In this document: piece after piece, positions 36,532 to 45,015 of the stretch
How positions within the stretch are numbered: the first letter of the stretch is position 1
How the letters are laid out: each line of letters opens with the position of its first letter
Origin: Clostridioides sp. ES-S-0054-01
Lineage (GTDB): Bacteria; Bacillota; Clostridia; Peptostreptococcales; Peptostreptococcaceae
Direction: 5' to 3'
Length of the DNA stretch: 64,000 nucleotides
Assembly (NCBI GenBank): GCA_021561035.1
Contig: CP067346.1
Coordinates: 1,581,001-1,645,000 of the forward strand
The notes under the pieces: generated by a model
The model's input: the letters and a program-made list of their open reading frames with translations, nothing else
The model's database searches: none
Told to the model about the DNA's origin: nothing
Made by a program: the position numbers and the translations under genes

Positions 36532-37323
36532 ATGTATAATTTAATTAAGGACGTAAAAGAACTAAATCCATTGGTAATTCATTATACTAATAATGTAACT
36601 ATAAATGATTGTGCTAATGTAACTTTAGCTATAGGAGCAAGTCCTCTTATGAGTTTTTCATATGAGGAAGTAGAAGAAATGGTAAGTATAGCAAACTCTG
36701 TAGTAATAAATATAGGAACTATGAATTCAAATATGTTAGATTTATTTTTATTAGCAGGAAAAGCAGCAAATAAGTACAATAAACCTGTTATATTAGACCC
36801 AGTTGGAGTATTTGCAAGCAATGCTAGGGCAGAACTTACAAGTAGACTTTTAAATGAAGTCAAATTTAATGTTGTTAAGGGGAATATGGCAGAAATAAAG
36901 TTTATAGGTGGTTTTGATGTAAGGGGGAAAGGTGTAGATTCATTTGATGAAGAAGAAGATTCTACTGATATAATAAGAAAGGTTTCTGAAAAGCTTGAAT
37001 GTATAATCGTAGCAACTGGGAAAACAGATATAATAACTAATGGTAAAAGTACATATAAAATAAACAATGGAACTAATAAATTAAAAGGAATTACAGGGAC
37101 TGGATGTATGACTGCTAGCTTGATTGCAAGTTTTATGGCTGTTACTGATAATATATTAGAAGCAGCAACAATGGGTGTTCTTACAATGTCTTTAAGTGGA
37201 GAATTGGCTAATTTAAATAATCCACCAATAGGGACATTTAAAGAAAATCTTATGAACGCTGTTTATCAAATGGACATAGATACTTTAAGTAAAAATTCTA
37301 GTATTGAATTTTTAAATGAATAA
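36532..37323 (+). CDS. thiM: Hydroxyethylthiazole kinase
   Basis: 263 residues. THZ kinase signature: N-terminal VIHYTNNVTINDCANVTLAIGASPLMSF and C-terminal GITGTGCMTASLIASFMAV. Phosphorylates the thiazole alcohol THZ, a salvage step. No de novo thiazole genes are present nearby, so this operon with ThiD and ThiE is a salvage set for the pyrimidine and thiazole moieties. A long antisense ORF within it is a shadow. Confidence 0.95.
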   Translation: MYNLIKDVKELNPLVIHYTNNVTINDCANVTLAIGASPLMSFSYEEVEEMVSIANSVVINIGTMNSNMLDLFLLAGKAANKYNKPVILDPVGVFASNARAELTSRLLNEVKFNVVKGNMAEIKFIGGFDVRGKGVDSFDEEEDSTDIIRKVSEKLECIIVATGKTDIITNGKSTYKINNGTNKLKGITGTGCMTASLIASFMAVTDNILEAATMGVLTMSLSGELANLNNPPIGTFKENLMNAVYQMDIDTLSKNSSIEFLNE

Positions 37324-37343
37324 AGTGTAAGAGGAGATTTAAA

Positions 37344-37976
37344 ATGATAGATAAAGAATATTTAAAAAAATACTTAAAGTTGTACTTAGTAACTGACTCT
37401 GAAATGCTTGAAGGGAGAGATTTTTGCAAATGTATTGAAGATGCAATAGTTTCTGGAATAACAACTGTACAACTTAGAGAAAAAAATACTTCTGGAAGAG
37501 AGTTTTTAAAAAAAGCTATGGAGCTTAGAGAAATAACTAAAAGATATGGAGTTAAATTTATAGTAAATGATAGAGTGGATATAGCACTTATCTGTGATGC
37601 AGATGGAGTGCATGTAGGTCAAAGTGACATTGATGCGAGAGAAGTTAGAAAACTTATAGGAAACGATAAGATACTAGGTGTATCAGCAAGGACTTTAGAA
37701 GAAGCTATTCATGCAAAAAATGATGGTGCAGATTATTTAGGAGTAGGGTCTATATTTACGACATCTACTAAATTAGATGCAAAATCAGCTTCATTTGAAA
37801 CTGTTAAAGAAATTAGAGAAAAAGTAGATATACCATTTGTACTAATTGGAGGTATAAAATTAGACAATGTAGATAAACTTAAATGTTTAGATAGTGATGG
37901 GTATGCTATAATATCAGCCATACTAAAAGCTGAAGATATATCTAAAGAAGTAGAAAAGTGGATATTAAAAATATAA
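37344..37976 (+). CDS. thiE: Thiamine-phosphate synthase
   Basis: 210 residues, TIM barrel. Signatures: TVQLREKNTSGREFLKKA near residues 41-58, FIVNDRVDIALICDADGVHVGQSD near 72-95, and GVGSIFTTSTK near 133-143, with IGGI near 168. Joins HMP pyrophosphate and THZ phosphate to give thiamine phosphate. Third and last gene of the TPP-controlled operon. Ribosome site AGAGGAG. Confidence 0.95.
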   Translation: MIDKEYLKKYLKLYLVTDSEMLEGRDFCKCIEDAIVSGITTVQLREKNTSGREFLKKAMELREITKRYGVKFIVNDRVDIALICDADGVHVGQSDIDAREVRKLIGNDKILGVSARTLEEAIHAKNDGADYLGVGSIFTTSTKLDAKSASFETVKEIREKVDIPFVLIGGIKLDNVDKLKCLDSDGYAIISAILKAEDISKEVEKWILKI

Positions 37977-38114
37977 AATTAGCATTGGTAGTGAAAAAAA
38001 TGGGAAAATTTGATATAATCTAAGAGTAAAATTTAAGCAGTTATAAATGATAAACTTTTCTACGTATACTTTTTAATCAAGATATATGTAGATTTGATTA
38101 AAAAGGAGTCATGA

Positions 38115-38417
38115 ATGATTAGGATATTGTTAGTATGTGTTGGAGGTATGTCTTCTACTCTATTGGTAAATAAAATGGAGAAGGATGCAAAAAAAAGAAA
38201 TATAGACTGTAAAATATGGGCAGTTGGAGAAGGAAATATAGAATCGGAACTTGGTAACTTTGATATTTTACTTCTTGGACCACAACTTAGATTTATGTTT
38301 GATGACGTAAAATCTATAGTTGGAGATAGAGCTCCAGTGTCTATAATAGATATGGTAAACTATGGTACTTGTAATGGTCATGCTGTGTTAAATTCAGTTT
38401 TAGAAATATTAAAATAA
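38115..38417 (+). CDS. PTS lactose/cellobiose-type IIB component
   Basis: 100 residues with the phosphocysteine loop near the N-terminus: ILLVCVGGMSSTLLVNKM, Cys at residue 8, followed by the IIB fold ending in NGHAVLNSVLEILK. It would accept phosphate from IIA and pass it to a sugar in IIC. No IIA or IIC is nearby, so it is an orphan IIB, perhaps regulatory or shared with a distant system. Upstream inverted repeat TTTAATCAA/TTGATTAAA (about 38070-38103). Confidence 0.88.
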   Translation: MIRILLVCVGGMSSTLLVNKMEKDAKKRNIDCKIWAVGEGNIESELGNFDILLLGPQLRFMFDDVKSIVGDRAPVSIIDMVNYGTCNGHAVLNSVLEILK

Positions 38418-38428
38418 ATAATAAAAAA

Positions 38429-38534
38429 GGGTGTCTCAAAATGAACTTTTTAGTTCATGAGGCACTCTTTTTGTATGAAATCAAATATATTTTCATCATT
38501 TTAACAATAAAAAAGAGACTTATCTCTATTTTGG
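38429..38534 (+). repeat. Dispersed MITE-like repeat, copy B (left part, cut by IS3)
   Basis: Starts GGGTGTCTCAAAAT and runs to TTATCTCTATTTTGG; its reverse complement closely matches the copy at 46351-46463. The missing right tip (ATTTTGAGATAGCC) is found on the far side of the IS3 element at 39832-39845, showing that the IS inserted into this repeat. Confidence 0.8.
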
Positions 38535-38575
38535 ATATGTCCCTGTCAAGTAGACAGACTTAAAAAAGGCTATCT

Positions 38576-39403
38576 TTACGCACAATGAGTTCGATATTCA
38601 ATCGGACTCATTCCGTTTTTTAATTGTATTCTTTCATTATTATAAAAATAAATATAATCATTTATTAGACTAATCATTTTCTTTGGATCTGTAGTATCAA
38701 TTAAATATATTAATTCAGATTTAAAATGACTGAAAAAACTTTCTATGGGAGCATTATCCCAGCAGTTGCCCCTTCGGGACATTGATTGTATAATACCATT
38801 ATCCTTAAGCCTTTTAGAGTAAGATCTACTTGTATATTGTGAACCTTGATCTGTATGTAAAATACAATCTTTAGCTAAATTCATATTTATTAGTTGATTT
38901 ACTGTATTATTAACTAATTTAGTATCCATTTTTGTACTTATCTCATATGCCACTATTTCACCATTAAATAAATCTTTGGCTACATTCATATATAAGAATT
39001 TTTTACCGATAGGTATGTATGTTATATCCATACAAATTTTTTCTAATGGTTGATTAGCTCTAAATTCACGATTTAATATATTATCATATATCTCATATGA
39101 TTTAAACTTACGTCTATATACTTTCTTTCTAATAATAGATTTAATACCTAGTTCTTTCATCAACCTATATACTCTCTTATGATTAATAGGGCTATCAAGT
39201 ATTTTATTTAAATAAGTACAAATTCTTTTTCTACCGTAAGTTCCTCTATATTTTTTATGTATTTCAATTATATAATCCTTAATAATTCTATCTTTGATAC
39301 CCCTATCGGAAGATTTTTTAGAATAACTTAGCCATTTATAGTAACCGCTTCTTGACACACCTATCAACTTACACATACTAGAAATACTATACTTCCTAGA
39401 CAT
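38576..39403 (-). CDS. IS3-family transposase OrfB
   Basis: 275 residues from the internal ATG; as a frameshift product it would continue upstream into OrfA. HTH_21 region (IKDYIIEIHKKYRGTYGRKRI) followed by the rve integrase core with DDE residues: D in MDITYIPIG, D in HTDQGSQYTS, and E in DNAPIESFFSHFKSEL. All three catalytic positions are present, so the enzyme could be active. Reading back in this frame from the ATG gives KVSDKFKTIKL, consistent with entry by -1 slippage from orfA. Confidence 0.93.
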   Translation of the reverse strand: MSRKYSISSMCKLIGVSRSGYYKWLSYSKKSSDRGIKDRIIKDYIIEIHKKYRGTYGRKRICTYLNKILDSPINHKRVYRLMKELGIKSIIRKKVYRRKFKSYEIYDNILNREFRANQPLEKICMDITYIPIGKKFLYMNVAKDLFNGEIVAYEISTKMDTKLVNNTVNQLINMNLAKDCILHTDQGSQYTSRSYSKRLKDNGIIQSMSRRGNCWDNAPIESFFSHFKSELIYLIDTTDPKKMISLINDYIYFYNNERIQLKNGMSPIEYRTHCA

Positions 39404-39429
39404 AAGTTTAATTGTTTTAAATTTATCGC

Positions 39430-39747
39430 TTACTTTGACTTGTCCAATAGGGTACTTAACTTTTTTAAGAATTCATTCTCCATGCGTAAGTACTTCAATT
39501 CTTCTTCAACAGATTTAAATTTTCTATTATCATTTTCTAGACTAATATTTTTAAATCTGCCCCTAGTTTCATCATTAAATGCAGTTTTACCTTTATTTTT
39601 ATAATCTTTTACCCAGTTTTGAACTTGTGTTTTGCTTCTTATATTCAGCATCTCAGCAATTTTGTATGATGAGTATCCTTCTTTTATATATAAGTTTACA
39701 GCTTTTAGTTTAAGTTCTTTGCTATATTTTTTGTGTTTTTTAGACAT
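39430..39747 (-). CDS. IS3-family transposase OrfA (HTH_Tnp_1)
   Basis: 105 residues: helix-turn-helix (KLKAVNLYIKEGYSSYKIAEMLN) and a C-terminal leucine-zipper-like helix (EEELKYLRMENEFLKKL). The slippery heptamer A_AAA_AAG near the end of the zipper (minus strand, 39476-39470) would produce the OrfAB fusion transposase. Ribosome site AAGGGGG upstream of the ATG. Confidence 0.92.
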   Translation of the reverse strand: MSKKHKKYSKELKLKAVNLYIKEGYSSYKIAEMLNIRSKTQVQNWVKDYKNKGKTAFNDETRGRFKNISLENDNRKFKSVEEELKYLRMENEFLKKLSTLLDKSK

Positions 39748-39831
39748 AGAAAAACCCCCTTAGAGTATACGCTTTTTAGACCTATTATAATAGCCTTTTA
39801 TTTAAATGTCTACTATAAGGGGATTATACTA

Positions 39832-39850
39832 ATTTTGAGATAGCCTCTTT
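39832..39850 (+). repeat. Right tip of dispersed repeat copy B
   Basis: ATTTTGAGATAGCCTC, the expected continuation of the repeat interrupted at 38534 by the IS3 element. Confidence 0.7.
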
Positions 39851-39878
39851 TTGTTATTTTTCATTATGGATTTAAAAC

Positions 39879-40634
39879 TTAGCTTACCATTTCCTTTTTT
39901 AATCTCCACATAGCAAGTGAAAAACTTGCACAGCACAATATTAAGAATAATAGAATAACAGGTAGTATATCTCCAATAAGAATAGTTTCACCGAATATTA
40001 AGCTACGTAAAGCATTAATAACATGGGTAAATGGATTGAGCATTACTGCTACTTTTAATCCTCCAGATAAATTTTCTATAGGGAAAAGTGCTGAACTTAA
40101 AAAGAAAATAGGGAGTACAATTGCAGTCATAATTGTTTCATAAACTATTTCATTTGGCAATAATAAACTTATAGAATAAGCTAGACTTGATAAAAAAAAG
40201 GCTGTCATAAATATCAGTACTATCATAAGTATGATTCCACCAATGCCAGATTCTATCCTTACTGAAAAGAATATACTTACTATACACAAAATAGCTACTT
40301 CTAGAAAAGAAACTAAGATAGCTTCTAATAATTGACCAAGGACGATTGAATACCTACTAATAGGTGCAATTAAGACTCTATAGAAACTTCCACTGTTTTT
40401 CATTATGAAGTTGATGATACCACCACTACTACATGAAGAAAACACAACCAGTACAATGATACCTGGTAGTATAAAAGCAGTATAATTACTGATATTCATA
40501 TTATTCATACTTTGGTTTGCAATAGAGCTATAAAGTACAAGCCAAAGAAAAGGTTGTAATATAGTAACTACAAATGAAATTGGATTTTTAAAACGCCATT
40601 TCATACTACGCCATAAGATATTTAACATTCCCAT
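39879..40634 (-). CDS. ABC-2 type exporter permease
   Basis: 251 residues with six hydrophobic helices of the ABC2_membrane (DrrB/YadH-like) class; the segment LPGIIVLVVFSSCSSGG and SSALFPIENLSGGLKVAVMLNPFTH are typical of the family. Pairs with the ATPase encoded just upstream, whose end it overlaps by 13 bases. Probably exports a drug, lipid or peptide. Confidence 0.88.
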   Translation of the reverse strand: MGMLNILWRSMKWRFKNPISFVVTILQPFLWLVLYSSIANQSMNNMNISNYTAFILPGIIVLVVFSSCSSGGIINFIMKNSGSFYRVLIAPISRYSIVLGQLLEAILVSFLEVAILCIVSIFFSVRIESGIGGIILMIVLIFMTAFFLSSLAYSISLLLPNEIVYETIMTAIVLPIFFLSSALFPIENLSGGLKVAVMLNPFTHVINALRSLIFGETILIGDILPVILLFLILCCASFSLAMWRLKKEMVS

Positions 40635-41584
40635 CCCTCCTTTAAGTCTTTTTTAGAACTTGTCAATGCTAAAAATACATCTTCTAGACTTGGCTCCACA
40701 ATTTCTATTGCATCAAACTGTATATCACGTTCTAAAAGCCATTTATTTATCAAAGTAAAAGCAACTCTACTATCACTTACACTTATAAAAATTGAATTTT
40801 CTCGTACGCTCATAAACTTGACTAAACCGATATTTTTAATTGCATCTTTATATTTTTTTATATCTTCGATATTATGAAAAGCTATACGTAGTATGTTTTG
40901 TCTAATGTAACTACGTAAACTGGATGGTGTTCCTTGTGCTAAATCTTTTCCGTTTTTCATAATACAAATATTATCACTCAATTCTTCAGCTTCTTCAAGA
41001 TAATGAGTAGTTAGAAATATAGTTGTGCCATACTCATCTCTAATTTTTAATAACATATCCCACATAGATTTTCTTGAATCTACATCCATACCAACAGTTG
41101 GCTCATCTAGAAATAGAATTTTAGGAGATGATACCATATTCATAGCTATGTCCAATCTACGCTTTACCCCGCCAGAATATGATGAAGTAGGGTATTTTAA
41201 GTAATTAGATAAGTCGAATTTATCAATTAAAGATTCTATTCTTTGTTTTGCAATCTGTGGTTCTACTTTATACATCTTGCTTTGAAATACCATATTCTCC
41301 ATAAGAGATAGATGTTCATCAATAGAGATTTGTTGTGCTACACAAGCAATTTGAGTACGTATCCAAGAAGGATTATCGACTAAATCTTTTCCAAACATTG
41401 TTACATTTCCAGATGTAGGTTTGTAAAAAGTAGTCAAAATATTGATAAGAGAAGATTTACCAGCACCATTAGGACCAAGTAAAGAAAAAATTTCTCCAGC
41501 ATTTACATTAAAACTTAGACCATTTAAAGCTTTAACACCATTTTTATATTCTTTTACTAAATTGTCTATTTCAATCGCTAACAT
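40622..41584 (-). CDS. ABC exporter ATPase (DrrA/CcmA-like)
   Basis: 320 residues. Walker A GPNGAGKSSLINILTT, signature YSGGVKRRLDIAM, Walker B ILFLDEPTVGMD, H-loop TTHYLEEAEEL, and a C-terminal extension (about 215-320) common in DrrA-type drug exporters (DUF4162-like). Works with the permease encoded at 39879. Three base gap to the GyrI-like gene upstream suggests one operon. Confidence 0.92.
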   Translation of the reverse strand: MLAIEIDNLVKEYKNGVKALNGLSFNVNAGEIFSLLGPNGAGKSSLINILTTFYKPTSGNVTMFGKDLVDNPSWIRTQIACVAQQISIDEHLSLMENMVFQSKMYKVEPQIAKQRIESLIDKFDLSNYLKYPTSSYSGGVKRRLDIAMNMVSSPKILFLDEPTVGMDVDSRKSMWDMLLKIRDEYGTTIFLTTHYLEEAEELSDNICIMKNGKDLAQGTPSSLRSYIRQNILRIAFHNIEDIKKYKDAIKNIGLVKFMSVRENSIFISVSDSRVAFTLINKWLLERDIQFDAIEIVEPSLEDVFLALTSSKKDLKEGWEC

Positions 41585-41587
41585 ATA

Positions 41588-42046
41588 TTATTCCTCCTCT
41601 TTAAGTGGAAATATTATCTCTGTAATATAATTATCTGGATTTCCTTTTATTAGCATACCTGGACCTTTAATAAATACTTCTCTCCAAGGCGTTTGTATTT
41701 TTATATTATTTTCATGAATATATTTAAATATCATTTCATAGGTTTTTGGTAAATTACTATAAGAACCTATGTGAGTAAAAAACAAAGCTTTTGTTTTAGG
41801 AAATTCTTTTACAGTTATACCCATACGATTTGGAGTTTCAGCAGTTGGAACACATAATTCCATTTCTGCAATACCAGTTTTTTGGTCGACATCATAGTAG
41901 CAAAAGAATGGTGCACCATTGGATTTCCCTTTTATAGATTTAAATACATTTGGAAAATACTTTGTCGCTTCAGTCATAGGTCCATTATAACGCATAGTAG
42001 CTGCAGTGACTGATTCAATATTTTTGATTTCAATTTTATAACTCAT
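41588..42046 (-). CDS. GyrI-like small-molecule-binding protein
   Basis: 152 residues matching the GyrI-like/AraC effector-binding (SOUL/BacR) domain without a DNA-binding head: starts YKIEIKNIESVTAATMRYNGPM and ends WREVFIKGPGMLIKGNPDNYITEIIFPL. Such domains bind or hydrolyse cyclic or hydrophobic compounds, often drugs. First gene of the minus-strand exporter operon, so it probably senses or sequesters the exported compound. Ribosome site AGGAGG (minus strand) ahead of the ATG. Confidence 0.85.
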   Translation of the reverse strand: MSYKIEIKNIESVTAATMRYNGPMTEATKYFPNVFKSIKGKSNGAPFFCYYDVDQKTGIAEMELCVPTAETPNRMGITVKEFPKTKALFFTHIGSYSNLPKTYEMIFKYIHENNIKIQTPWREVFIKGPGMLIKGNPDNYITEIIFPLKEEE

Positions 42047-42278
42047 TTGTTTACCTCCTAATGTGTGTTCATATTTTTACTATAGTTTTAAGCGTTAATA
42101 CATATAAGATTTTTAACTAGTTGAAAATGTATAACCTTATCTTGTTTTCAAGTCTAACATAACATAAAATATATATCCTCTCATTTGATGCTCCATTTTG
42201 TAAAGTTATTATTTAAGCTTTACTTTAGATATTTTAGCAAATTAAAATAAAGCAATTTATAAAAAAAGTATTTACAAA

Positions 42279-42381
42279 TTAAGTGTATTAATAGTATAAT
42301 ACACTTAACAGAATATTAAATAAGGTCTGAACTGAATGTGTATTTTTTTCAAGTAAGTGTATTAACGTATTAATACACTAG
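42279..42381 (+). promoter_or_regulatory. Two GntR (YtrA-type) operators, GTGTATTA-n-TAATACAC
   Basis: Operator 1 at about 42281-42306 (AAGTGTATTAATAGTATAATACACTT in two halves GTGTATTA / TAATACAC) and operator 2 at about 42355-42380 (GTGTATTA ACGTAT TAATACAC type). Both precede the GntR gene at 42395 and so indicate autoregulation. A further half-site TTAATACACTTAA lies near 46532, upstream of the amidohydrolase gene. Confidence 0.7.
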
Positions 42382-42394
42382 AATAGGAGGAAAC

Positions 42395-42751
42395 ATGAAT
42401 TTTGAACTAGATAATACAACTCCCATTTATTTACAAATAGTAAAGTATATAAAAAGACAAATAGTAATAGGAGAGTTGAAACCAGGAGAGACAATACCAT
42501 CAAGAAGAGAAATGGCACTTAATCTAAAAGTAAATTTAAATACGGTTCAAAGAGCATACAAGGAGATGGGTGATATGAATATAATAAATACTTTTAAAAA
42601 TTATCAAAGTAGTGTAACGGTTGATGAAAATATATTAAAAAACTTGAAATTAGAGCTGATAAATGAATCATTATCTGTTTTTATAGAAGATATGAAAGCA
42701 ATAAATGTTACAAAAGAAGAAGTTTTAAAGATAATAGAGGATGAATATTAG
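42395..42751 (+). CDS. GntR-family regulator, YtrA subfamily
   Basis: 118 residues: winged HTH (PIYLQIVKYIKRQIVIGELKPGETIPSRREMALNLKVNLNTVQRAYKEM, residues about 9-60) and a short helical dimerisation tail without effector domain, as usual for YtrA-type repressors of ABC exporter operons. It binds probably to the paired palindromes upstream and controls the following ABC genes. Ribosome site TAGGAGG. Confidence 0.92.
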   Translation: MNFELDNTTPIYLQIVKYIKRQIVIGELKPGETIPSRREMALNLKVNLNTVQRAYKEMGDMNIINTFKNYQSSVTVDENILKNLKLELINESLSVFIEDMKAINVTKEEVLKIIEDEY

Positions 42752-42823
42752 CGTTTTAACAAATAGAAAACTTAGTTTAGGAAGTTTATTTTACAAGCAT
42801 ATTGTATATGGAGGATAGTAAAT

Positions 42824-43540
42824 ATGATAGAAATAAAGAATGTCAGCAAAACATATAAAAGGATGCAAGGGCTTAAAATAATAAAGATAGAGGCTTTAAA
42901 GAATGTAAGCTTTAATATATAAAAGGGTAAAATAACTGCATTACTTGGTATAAATGGTGTTGGTAAATCAACTATGTTAAAAGCAATAGCAGGGCTTATA
43001 AACATTGATAGTGGAGAGATTCGTATAGATGGAGAAAAAATAAATGATAAGATATATGATAAACTAGCATTTGTCCCAGATGTAGAGTCTCATTTTAGCA
43101 ATACAACAATAAAAGAAACATTTGAATTTATGGAAATTTTTTATTCAAAATGGAATAAAGAAAAATCAAAAGAAATGATGAACATATTTAAATTAGATGA
43201 AGATGAAATAATTGATAATTTGTCGAAAGGAAATATTGCAAGAGTAAAATTGATACTTGGATTTTGCCAAGACCCAGAATACATACTACTTGATGAACCA
43301 TTTACAGGAATTGATTTATTTAAGAGGGAAGAGTTTATAGGGGTAATAGCACAATATATGGAGGAAAATCAAGCTATTATTATAACTACTCATGAGATAG
43401 TAGAGATAGAAGGTTTAGTGGATGAGGTTATAATTCTTGATGAAGGGCAGATTATAACTTCATTTAATGCAGAAGAATTAAGAGAAAGAGAAGGTAAATC
43501 TATATTAGATAAGATGAGGGAGGTATATAAGAATGAATAA
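42824..43540 (+). pseudogene. ABC transporter ATPase, interrupted by in-frame stop
   Basis: Start ATG at 42824 (behind GGAGG) gives IKNVSKTYKR...ALKNVSFNI, then TAA at 42920-42922, then KGKITALLGINGVGKSTMLKAI in the same frame. The stop replaces what is normally Glu or Lys just before the Walker A, so a single base change explains it. The rest is intact: signature LSKGNIARVKL (atypical, SKGN as in YtrB), Walker B YILLDEPFTGID. Translation could restart at 42974 but would lack the Walker A. Sequencing error cannot be excluded. Confidence 0.85.
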
Positions 43541-44183
43541 ACTTCTATATCTAATAAATGTAGATTTGAGAAGAAACAATAGGTTTTATATAATTAATCC
43601 AGAAAGTAAAAAAATACAGACTATAAAAAGTATAAATTTAAGTAATTATTTTTCTGAAAAATACCAAAACATAGAAACTATTGGTGTAAGTTATGCTAGC
43701 AAATATGAGGATAAGATGTATATTTTAGTAAATGTATTAAATAAAGGTGATAATAGTAGTTCTAAATTTCATTTACTTGAGTATAATCTTGAAGAAAATA
43801 AGGAAAATATAATGGAATTAAAAACTGATAGCAGAATGGTCTTAGCAAAATCAAAATTAGAAGATAATAAATTATATATGGTAATGTCAAATGATTATGA
43901 TGGTAGTACAATTACGGAGTTAAATTTACTTACCTATAATATAGTAGATAAAAACTTAAATGAAGATAAATATGTTTTAGATAATAGAGAAAAAAGAGAG
44001 ATTAGAAATATTGAAATTGATTCAAATAAAATAATTGTATATACATCAAAGTTACACTCTATATTATCTTGGGACAATAAATCTATGTTATATATAATAA
44101 ATAAAAACTCTAAGGAAGTCGTATACGAAGGGGAATTACAATTTAACAGTTCAAACAGTAAGTTAGAATTTGAAATAAAGTAG
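43533..44183 (+). CDS. Hypothetical protein, probably a deletion fusion of a YtrF-like membrane protein
   Basis: 216 residues. The first 15 (MNKLLYLINVDLRRN) look like the cytoplasmic start of an ABC permease, but no membrane helix follows; the remainder is beta-rich and related in style to the extracytoplasmic part of the protein at 45016 (YGVSYASKYEDKMYILV, LEDNKLYMVMSN, DSNKIIVYTSKL). I infer an internal deletion joining start and end of a larger gene. Overlaps the ATPase gene by 8 bases. Function unknown and possibly lost. Confidence 0.5.
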   Translation: MNKLLYLINVDLRRNNRFYIINPESKKIQTIKSINLSNYFSEKYQNIETIGVSYASKYEDKMYILVNVLNKGDNSSSKFHLLEYNLEENKENIMELKTDSRMVLAKSKLEDNKLYMVMSNDYDGSTITELNLLTYNIVDKNLNEDKYVLDNREKREIRNIEIDSNKIIVYTSKLHSILSWDNKSMLYIINKNSKEVVYEGELQFNSSNSKLEFEIK

Positions 44184-44191
44184 GTGAGTTA

Positions 44192-45005
44192 ATGAAAGAT
44201 TTAATGAGATTATTTGAATTTGAATTAAAAAGAAATATGAAAAATTACATATTTATAATAATTTGTTGCTGTTCTTTTGTAATTTTAAATACAGTAAAAA
44301 ATTTAAATGACTATAATTACATAATAGAAAATGCCGTTAAAAGCGAACAGTTAACAAAAATAGGAAATACAATAGAAACGGTAAATGTCACAGGTTTTTC
44401 AAGTTTTAGAAATATAATGAGTTCTACAGAATCATGGTTTATATTTGGTATAATTGTATGTATTTGCTATGCTTTTTTTATTTGGTATAGAGACTTTGAT
44501 GGGAGGAGTAAATCTATATATACACTAATAATGCTACCTTAAAAATAGAATCAATATTTATATATCTAAATTATTAAATATATTATTTCTAGTGTATAGC
44601 TATACAATAGTATTTACAATAACTTTGTTTATTACAAGTAAATTGTTGCCTAGATATATGCTTGGTAATATTGCAAGCTATGGTTTTGTACAAGAAACAA
44701 TATATAAGTTAAAAATGTTACTTCCATATAGCTTTGAAATACTATTTGTGGAGTATATATTTTTATTGATAGGATTTGTATCTATAGTGTTTACATCAAT
44801 TCTTATCAATAAATCTATTTGTAAACTAAGCACTTTAGTAAGTTTTCTGTTTTTAGTTTTGGAAATTTTATTATTTATAATTTCTGTAGAATTTATTGTA
44901 CCTTATGAACACAGTAAGATATTTATTGTTCTATATTCAAGTATAAACATATTTGTATGTAGTCTTATATCTAATAAACTTTTGAAGCAGAAGATTGATT
45001 TTTAG
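44192..45005 (+). pseudogene. Multi-pass membrane protein (ABC permease), frameshifted
   Basis: Two frames form one protein: 44192-44542 (MKDLMRLFEFELKRN..., TM helix IFIIICCCSFVIL, second TM IFGIIVCICYAFFIW) ending LIMLP-stop, and a second frame from about 44542 that reads KNRINIYISKLLNILFLVY and then 44592-45005 with four more helices. Removing one base near 44535-44545 would join them as LPKNRINIYISK. The complete protein would be about 270 residues with six helices, a YtrC/D-like permease. Confidence 0.8.
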
Positions 45006-45015
45006 GGGGGATGTT

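Larger units (their letters stand above)
38536..39830 (-). mobile_element. IS3-family insertion sequence (IS150-like), apparently intact
   Basis: About 1.29 kb with related ends: left TAGTAGACAG-type TAGACA...AAGGCTAT at 38551-38573 and right the inverted ATAGCC...TGTCTA at 39789-39812. It carries orfA and orfB on the minus strand and lies inside a copy of the dispersed repeat. The two ORFs overlap through a likely -1 frameshift at A_AAA_AAG (39476 down to 39470). Confidence 0.88.

Noticed and set aside
36582-37067. 161-aa minus-strand ORF inside thiM
   Set aside because: Antisense of an intact conserved kinase gene; Ser/Thr/Pro/Ile-rich shadow composition and no start signals.
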